The notes beneath the pieces are model-generated. The model had not been told where the DNA came from. It searched no databases and saw only the letters and a list, made by a program, of their open reading frames with translations. Of a DNA stretch of 64,000 nucleotides, positions 60,042 through 64,000 are shown piece by piece; position 1 is the first letter of the stretch; every line of letters begins with the position of its first letter. This DNA comes from Ectopseudomonas composti (GTDB lineage Bacteria > Pseudomonadota > Gammaproteobacteria > Pseudomonadales > Pseudomonadaceae), in NCBI RefSeq assembly GCF_900115475.1, contig NZ_FOWP01000003.1:248001-312000 (forward strand), in the 5' to 3' direction. A program made the position numbers and the translations under genes.

Positions 60042-60500
60042 ATGGCCGAAGTGAAGGAAGTAATCGTCAGTCGCGCCGCCATTGCCGGGCACCCGCTGCA
60101 TCCGATGATGATCCACTTTCCTGTTGCCGCCCTGCTGGGCCTGGTGGCGACGGATATCGCCTACCTGATGCTGGCAGATCCATTCTGGGCCCGCGCCAGT
60201 CTCTGGCTGGCGGGCGTCGGGGCCTTCGGTGGCTGGGTCGCCAGCCTTGCCGGGCTGGTCGACCTGCTCACGGTCAGCAGCATCCGACGCAAGATTACTG
60301 CCTGGTGCCACGCCATCATCGCCGTGATGATGCTGTCGCTGGCATCGCTGAATTGGCTGCTGCGCTATGCAGGGCCGGAGCAGGGCATGGAACGCTGGGC
60401 GCTGTACCTGTCGCTGCTGACCGCCGCCCTGATCGGCCTGGCGGCTTATCTCGGCGGGCGTCTGGTGTACGAGCATGGCGTGGGCGTCGACACACGCTGA
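60042..60500 (+). CDS. DUF2231 membrane protein
   Basis: This 152-residue protein has four hydrophobic segments and the DUF2231 start GHPLHPMMIHFPVAALLGL, in which the histidines suggest metal or haem contact. ATG 60042 follows GGGAGG. It is divergent from coxB with only 18 bases between starts, so the promoters overlap the coding ends or regulation is shared. Family members often lie beside cytochrome genes; function is unknown. Confidence 0.85.
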   Translation: MAEVKEVIVSRAAIAGHPLHPMMIHFPVAALLGLVATDIAYLMLADPFWARASLWLAGVGAFGGWVASLAGLVDLLTVSSIRRKITAWCHAIIAVMMLSLASLNWLLRYAGPEQGMERWALYLSLLTAALIGLAAYLGGRLVYEHGVGVDTR

Positions 60501-60579
60501 TCGACTCGGCTCCGGCTTGCCAACTACGGGGAGGTAGGGAGAGCAGGGCAGGCCGGGCATGTTCAGGCGTCCTCCGTGG

Positions 60580-60993
60580 TCAGAATGGCTTGGCTAGCAC
60601 CAGCCAGAGCGTGGCGCCGATCAGCGCGCTGAGCAGCACGCCGATCAGCAGGCAATCGCGCCGTAGCGCAGATTCAGCGACACGCTCGGTGCGCAGAATC
60701 AGCACGCCGCACAGGGCGTGACAGAGCACCATTGCCGCGACGGTGGTGAGCTTAACGATCAGCCAGGGGGCGAAAATCGATTCACGCAGAAACAGCACCG
60801 TGCCCGAGCCGATGGCCAGCAAGGCGGCTGGCGTGGCGATCAGGTTGAAGACCGTGCGCGTGAGCTGGGCATGGTCGTGATAGAACCCGTCATCGCTGCT
60901 GCGCGCACTGGCGGCGATCATCGCCGGCAGGTACAGCAGTGCACCGCACCAGCCGATCAGCGCCATGAAATGCAGCAGTTTGAGCAGTGGCAT
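60580..60993 (-). CDS. CopD-like membrane protein
   Basis: This 137-residue protein has four hydrophobic segments, with the N-terminal MPLLKLLHFMALIGWCGALLY and the HDHAQLTRTVFNLIATPAALL segment typical of the CopD/HemJ-like family. The conserved histidines suggest haem or copper binding. The start is at 60993; longer versions cross a region without homology. It stands alone next to the oxidase cluster. Confidence 0.75.
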   Translation of the reverse strand: MPLLKLLHFMALIGWCGALLYLPAMIAASARSSDDGFYHDHAQLTRTVFNLIATPAALLAIGSGTVLFLRESIFAPWLIVKLTTVAAMVLCHALCGVLILRTERVAESALRRDCLLIGVLLSALIGATLWLVLAKPF

Positions 60994-61380
60994 CGATGCT
61001 CTCCCGTGCGTCCGTTCGTTCCGAGCACGTGGCCCTGGAGGGCAGGCCACGACGTTGTGACTGCCTGGCTGGATGTGAGTTCGGCTGCTCTGCCGAGCAA
61101 GCCGCTGTCGCCTCCCGAATGAAAAGAACGAACCGCCGCCCGGGGAAGCAAGAGGCGCGCTCGATTTGTCACCGATGCCTCGCCACGCTCCCCTGGTAGA
61201 AGAGTTCGCGACTCGCCCTGCGTTCAAGCTTTTTGTCAGGACGATGACGAACGCCACAGCCTGACTGCCGACAGGAATATTCCCTGAACGATCAGCGCAG
61301 TCTGTACGTCGGAACCATGTAAGACCCACGACGGGACATACCACCAAGCAATGGCCGTTAAGTCGGCTCGGAGGCAATTC
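60994..61380. other. Non-coding gap upstream of the DUF2383 genes
   Basis: These 387 bases contain no convincing gene. GGAGG at 61370-61374 is the ribosome binding site of the following gene. I see no clear sigma-70 boxes, repeat or RNA. Confidence 0.5.
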
Positions 61381-61845
61381 ATGGCTCTCACAGACGATCG
61401 TAAAGATCTGGTACGCACCCTCAACAAGCTGATCGAAACCTGCAAGGACGGCGAGGCCGGCTTCAAGGTCTGCGCCGAAGACGTCAAACGACCCGACATG
61501 AAGCAACTCTTCTCGCAGCGCTCGCGGCAATGCGCCGAAGCGGCGGAGGAACTGCAACGGGCCGTGCTGCACCTGGGTGGTGAGCCCGAGGACAGCACCA
61601 GCGTGGGCGCAGATCTGCACCGCCGCTGGGTCGACCTGAAATCACTGATCACCGGCAAGGACGAAGAGGCGATTCTCAACGAAGCCGAGCGCGGTGAAGA
61701 CGTAGCCAAGGAGCGCTACAGCGAAGCCCTGACTCAAAACCTGCCAACGGAAATCCGCACGCTGGTCGAGCGTCAGTATCAGGGCGTGCTGCGCAATCAC
61801 AACGAAGTCAGGGCAATGCGTGACGCTGCACGCGCCAAGAGCTGA
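61381..61845 (+). CDS. PA2169-type four-helix-bundle protein (DUF2383)
   Basis: This 154-residue acidic helical protein begins MALTDDRKDLVRTLNKLIET and has EAGFKVCAEDV, FSQRSRQCAEAAEELQ and NEAERGEDVAKERYSEAL, the ferritin-like four-helix pattern with Glu and Cys residues. Members are stress- or stationary-phase-induced; function is unknown. A divergent paralog follows at 61919. Confidence 0.88.
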   Translation: MALTDDRKDLVRTLNKLIETCKDGEAGFKVCAEDVKRPDMKQLFSQRSRQCAEAAEELQRAVLHLGGEPEDSTSVGADLHRRWVDLKSLITGKDEEAILNEAERGEDVAKERYSEALTQNLPTEIRTLVERQYQGVLRNHNEVRAMRDAARAKS

Positions 61846-61918
61846 CTTCCATCTACCGGGTGCCGCGCGCACCCGGTGTGATTGCCACGCACAGGAGAGC
61901 CATGTGGGAGGCGTCTGC

Positions 61919-62359
61919 ATGCCAACCTTGGACAAAACCCTCACTCAGCTCAACCACCTCCTGATGAGCTGTCACGATGCTCGCCTGAGTTATCGGCGAC
62001 TGGCTGGCAGAGCGAGCACATCCGAGCAGCAGCGTCTTTTCAACGAACGCGAACAGCAATGCTCGGCGTTGATCGACTGCTTGCACACACAGATCCTGAC
62101 CTACGGCGGCCGCCCGGCGCAGCACCTGAGCCTGCTGGGCGCTCTGCGCCATGGTTGGAGAAGCTTTACTGTCTTGCTGCTGCCAGAGCTTGGGCGAACA
62201 CGCATACGGACTGCCTTGCATAACGAGCAGCGGATACGCCATGGCGTCGAGCAGGTGTTCGCAGAGCAGTTGTCGCCACGGTTTCGTCAGCAGTTGCTGG
62301 AACACCGCAGCCTCAGCGTCGACTTCGAAAGTCGTGTCAGGGCGAAACTGGAAACGTAG
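61919..62359 (+). CDS. Divergent DUF2383-like four-helix protein
   Basis: This 146-residue protein has the same layout as the preceding gene: TLTQLNHLLMSCHDARLSYR parallels TLNKLIETCKDGEAGFK, and FNEREQQCSALIDCLHTQIL parallels FSQRSRQCAEAAEELQRAVL. Most of the acidic residues of the first copy are replaced, the middle is more basic (LGRTRIRTALHNEQR), and the tail is shorter. It is probably a diverged tandem duplicate. The binding site is weak. Confidence 0.7.
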   Translation: MPTLDKTLTQLNHLLMSCHDARLSYRRLAGRASTSEQQRLFNEREQQCSALIDCLHTQILTYGGRPAQHLSLLGALRHGWRSFTVLLLPELGRTRIRTALHNEQRIRHGVEQVFAEQLSPRFRQQLLEHRSLSVDFESRVRAKLET

Positions 62360-62493
62360 AGGAGGGCACCTGTCAGGTTTTAAGCCGTGTCTCGGCATTG
62401 ACCGCGTTATGCCTTAAAATAGCCGGTTGCCGAAAGAACCGTCATGGCCATAGCCATGAAGGGCTTTCATCCTTACAGATAAGTACGGTGAAG

Positions 62494-63405
62494 ATGAACA
62501 AGCCTTTCATTTCGCTGTGCCCAGAAATTACTCGGGCACATGCACTGACACTGATGGATTGGTTGAAGGATGAGCGCGTGACTCGCTATCTGAGCGATTC
62601 GCGCGATGTCTGCCGATCCATCGAGCAAGCCATTGATCGCACGCAATTGCCGATCCTGACCCATCTATTCAACCGGGGCGGCCGTTTTTTCATGGCCTAC
62701 GACCGGTATGACGCCCCTGTGGGTTTTGTTCGCCTGATCAAGACCGGCTCAGATTGCGAGATAGTCCTGGCCATCGGAGACAGCGACAAATGGGGGCGAA
62801 ACCTTGGTGCAGGCACGATCCGCGAAGGCATGAAGCTGGCCTTCCTCGACATGCGGGCCGGGAAACTCATCGCCAAGATCCACTCGGACAACAAGCGTTC
62901 GCTGAAAGCTTTTCTGCGCAGCGGTTTTCTGCTCGAGAGCGAAACACCGACCTTGAAAACATTTTCCATGACGTCGGGGCGCTATCTGCAGTTCTTGCGT
63001 GAAGATGCCGTTGGCGACTCAGGTGGGATCTACATCACTGAGGTCGACAAGGCCAGGTTAGAGAGCCTGATCGCGCTCGAGGAAGGTCCGGCCGTTGTTG
63101 AGCTCGAGCATGAGCTTGAACGGGCCATCGTCGTCAAACCGGATCAGGTGGCGTGCAATGTCGTCACGATGAACTCCAGAGCCTTGCTGCAGTTGGACGA
63201 CGAAGAGATCGAAGTTGCCTTGGTCTATCCAGAAGACGCTAACAGCAGTGCTGGCAAGTATTCCGTGTGTTCCGAGATCGGCGCGGCCATCCTCGGTTAC
63301 CAGGAGGGAGACGCCATCGACTGGCGGATCTCCGAGCGGACCCGCCGAATTGAAATCCGGAAAGTGCTTTACCAACCGGAGGCAGCGGGTGATTTCCACC
63401 TGTGA
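62494..63405 (+). CDS. Fusion of GNAT acetyltransferase and Rnk-like regulator
   Basis: This 303-residue protein has residues 1-165 as a GNAT fold (ITRAHALTLMDWLKDERV, WGRNLGAGTIREGMKLAF, HSDNKRSLKAFLRSGF). Residues about 175-303 form a GreA/Rnk-like C-terminal domain (IYITEVDKARLESLI, MNSRALLQLDDEEIEVALVY, VCSEIGAAILGYQEGDAIDW). Rnk binds RNA polymerase and affects nucleoside diphosphate kinase levels. The fusion suggests acetylation linked to transcription, which is inference. ATG 62494 starts the GNAT domain. Confidence 0.85.
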   Translation: MNKPFISLCPEITRAHALTLMDWLKDERVTRYLSDSRDVCRSIEQAIDRTQLPILTHLFNRGGRFFMAYDRYDAPVGFVRLIKTGSDCEIVLAIGDSDKWGRNLGAGTIREGMKLAFLDMRAGKLIAKIHSDNKRSLKAFLRSGFLLESETPTLKTFSMTSGRYLQFLREDAVGDSGGIYITEVDKARLESLIALEEGPAVVELEHELERAIVVKPDQVACNVVTMNSRALLQLDDEEIEVALVYPEDANSSAGKYSVCSEIGAAILGYQEGDAIDWRISERTRRIEIRKVLYQPEAAGDFHL

Positions 63406-63878
63406 TTGCTAGCGTTCGCTCATCAGGCACGCAGGCCCCAATAGAACGGGGCCTCGATCTGGATTCTCAAGCAGCCGCAAAAGAAACTCGCCCGGTAGGC
63501 ACCGCGCGGGTTTCTTTTTGCCCAGGCCGATTCACCTCTCTCGCCCAGTCCTCCCCCCCCTGTAGGAGAGGACTTGTTCGCGAATTCCTCAACCCCACCG
63601 AAGAACTGCAGCCAATCGCAAACCTTCTTCTTACCCAATCCAGATACCACCGATCAAAACCCGACCCTCTCTCCAGGGCGATCCCCAAATGGGAAGGGCA
63701 GCCCCCACCGCGCCATATTCCCTTCCATTGCTTCCCCGGTTATCTGTGACTAGGATCTGCAGTATTAAATAGCCATGCCAATACAGTAGAAGCGCCGAAG
63801 GGATTCCAGGTTGCGGGTGCTTCCATCAATTGTTCTTGCTCGGCTGCTATTGCTGTCCCTCCTACTTACGCGAGTCCT
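63406..63878. other. Intergenic region before the last gene
   Basis: This 473-base gap contains GGCCCC-aatagaac-GGGGCC at 63434-63453, a possible terminator of the GNAT-Rnk gene further on (CGCGCGGGTTTCTTTTT near 63505-63520), and a C-rich run at 63552-63560. ORFs here have no binding sites or protein-like composition. A short hydrophobic frame at its end is listed separately. Confidence 0.5.
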
Positions 63879-63882
63879 ATGA
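63811..63882 (+). CDS. Possible 23-residue hydrophobic leader peptide
   Basis: TTG 63811 (or GTG 63817) opens a frame MRVLPSIVLARLLLLSLLL ending TRVL, whose TGA overlaps the ATG of the next gene as ATGA. AGG precedes the TTG directly. It could be a translated leader coupled to the downstream gene or a chance frame. Confidence 0.2.
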   Translation: MRVLPSIVLARLLLLSLLLTRVL

Positions 63883-64000
63883 CCACCTCCGTCATCCTCG
63901 GCATGCTCTGCGCGCATCTATTGTGTTTTTGCGTGATGTTCCTGCTCATCAGTACCCGGCTGAACGGCAAGAAAATGGGCATGGAAGTCTTCGCCCTGGG
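63879..64000 (+). CDS. N-terminus of a membrane protein (partial)
   Basis: The gene runs off the right edge. The first 40 residues, MTTSVILGMLCAHLLCFCVM, then FLLISTRLNGKKMGMEVFAL, give one membrane segment and a short basic loop. This pattern is seen at the start of some multi-pass GGDEF proteins, but no diagnostic motif is in the window, so the function is open. Confidence 0.6.
   Translation, partial: MTTSVILGMLCAHLLCFCVMFLLISTRLNGKKMGMEVFAL

Overview
The window is a GC-rich gammaproteobacterial chromosome segment that I read as a Pseudomonas. The gene order purB, hflD, mnmA, nudix, idh/icd, cspD, clpS-clpA, infA, bpt, aat, trxB, ftsK, lolA, rarA, crcB, serS, cysG, tus operon, yccA, tRNA-Ser, gacA, uvrC, pgsA, tRNA-Gly/Cys/Leu is the order known from Pseudomonas chromosomes. 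GacA and a TusE/YbiB operon fit the same reading. Details such as REP-like sequences and a caa3 oxidase suggest the mendocina/pseudoalcaligenes side of the genus, but that is inference.

Positions 1-31507 are core chromosome. They hold purine synthesis (purB), ribosome oxygenase (partial ycfD), tRNA 2-thiolation (mnmA and, further on, the tusDCBE relay that feeds it sulfur), two unrelated isocitrate dehydrogenases transcribed divergently, and the N-end-rule set (clpS, clpA, bpt, aat). Thioredoxin reductase, DNA translocase ftsK, lipoprotein carrier lolA, fluoride channel crcB, siroheme synthase, the global regulator gacA with uvrC, pgsA, and four tRNA genes with visible promoters complete it.

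Positions 31508-about 41130 are a small integrative element next to the 3' end of tRNA-Leu(TAA). It has imperfect att direct repeats on both sides, 12-bp tandem repeats inside both ends, and a P4-type integrase. It also carries an AlpA-like regulator, a Toprim primase, a DUF927 helicase, a second tyrosine recombinase, and two low-GC genes that I cannot assign. Between the helicase and the second recombinase lies a dense cluster of a 9-bp repeat in both orientations, bounded by a perfect 17-bp inverted repeat and overlapping a gene with a reading-frame conflict. This is the most unusual structure in the window.

Positions 41131-43020 are a junction zone: a second copy of the tRNA-downstream sequence, a HigBA-like toxin-antitoxin pair, a probably truncated small ORF, and a secreted protein of unknown function.

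Positions 43194-52043 carry UDP-sugar and stress functions: ugd-galU, a glyoxalase-fold protein, gor, a TRIC-like channel, a second galU with a structured leader and no clear ribosome binding site, a KGG-repeat stress protein, a haem-oxygenase-like protein and an MgtC/SapB protein. Positions 52126-55000 are ybhN behind a decayed upstream gene, then an AT-rich stretch with two small unknown genes. Positions 55323-60023 encode a caa3-type cytochrome oxidase with subunits I and III fused, its CtaG factor and a small membrane protein. The window ends with membrane proteins (DUF2231, CopD-like), two tandem DUF2383-type four-helix proteins, a GNAT-Rnk fusion and the start of an unidentified membrane protein.
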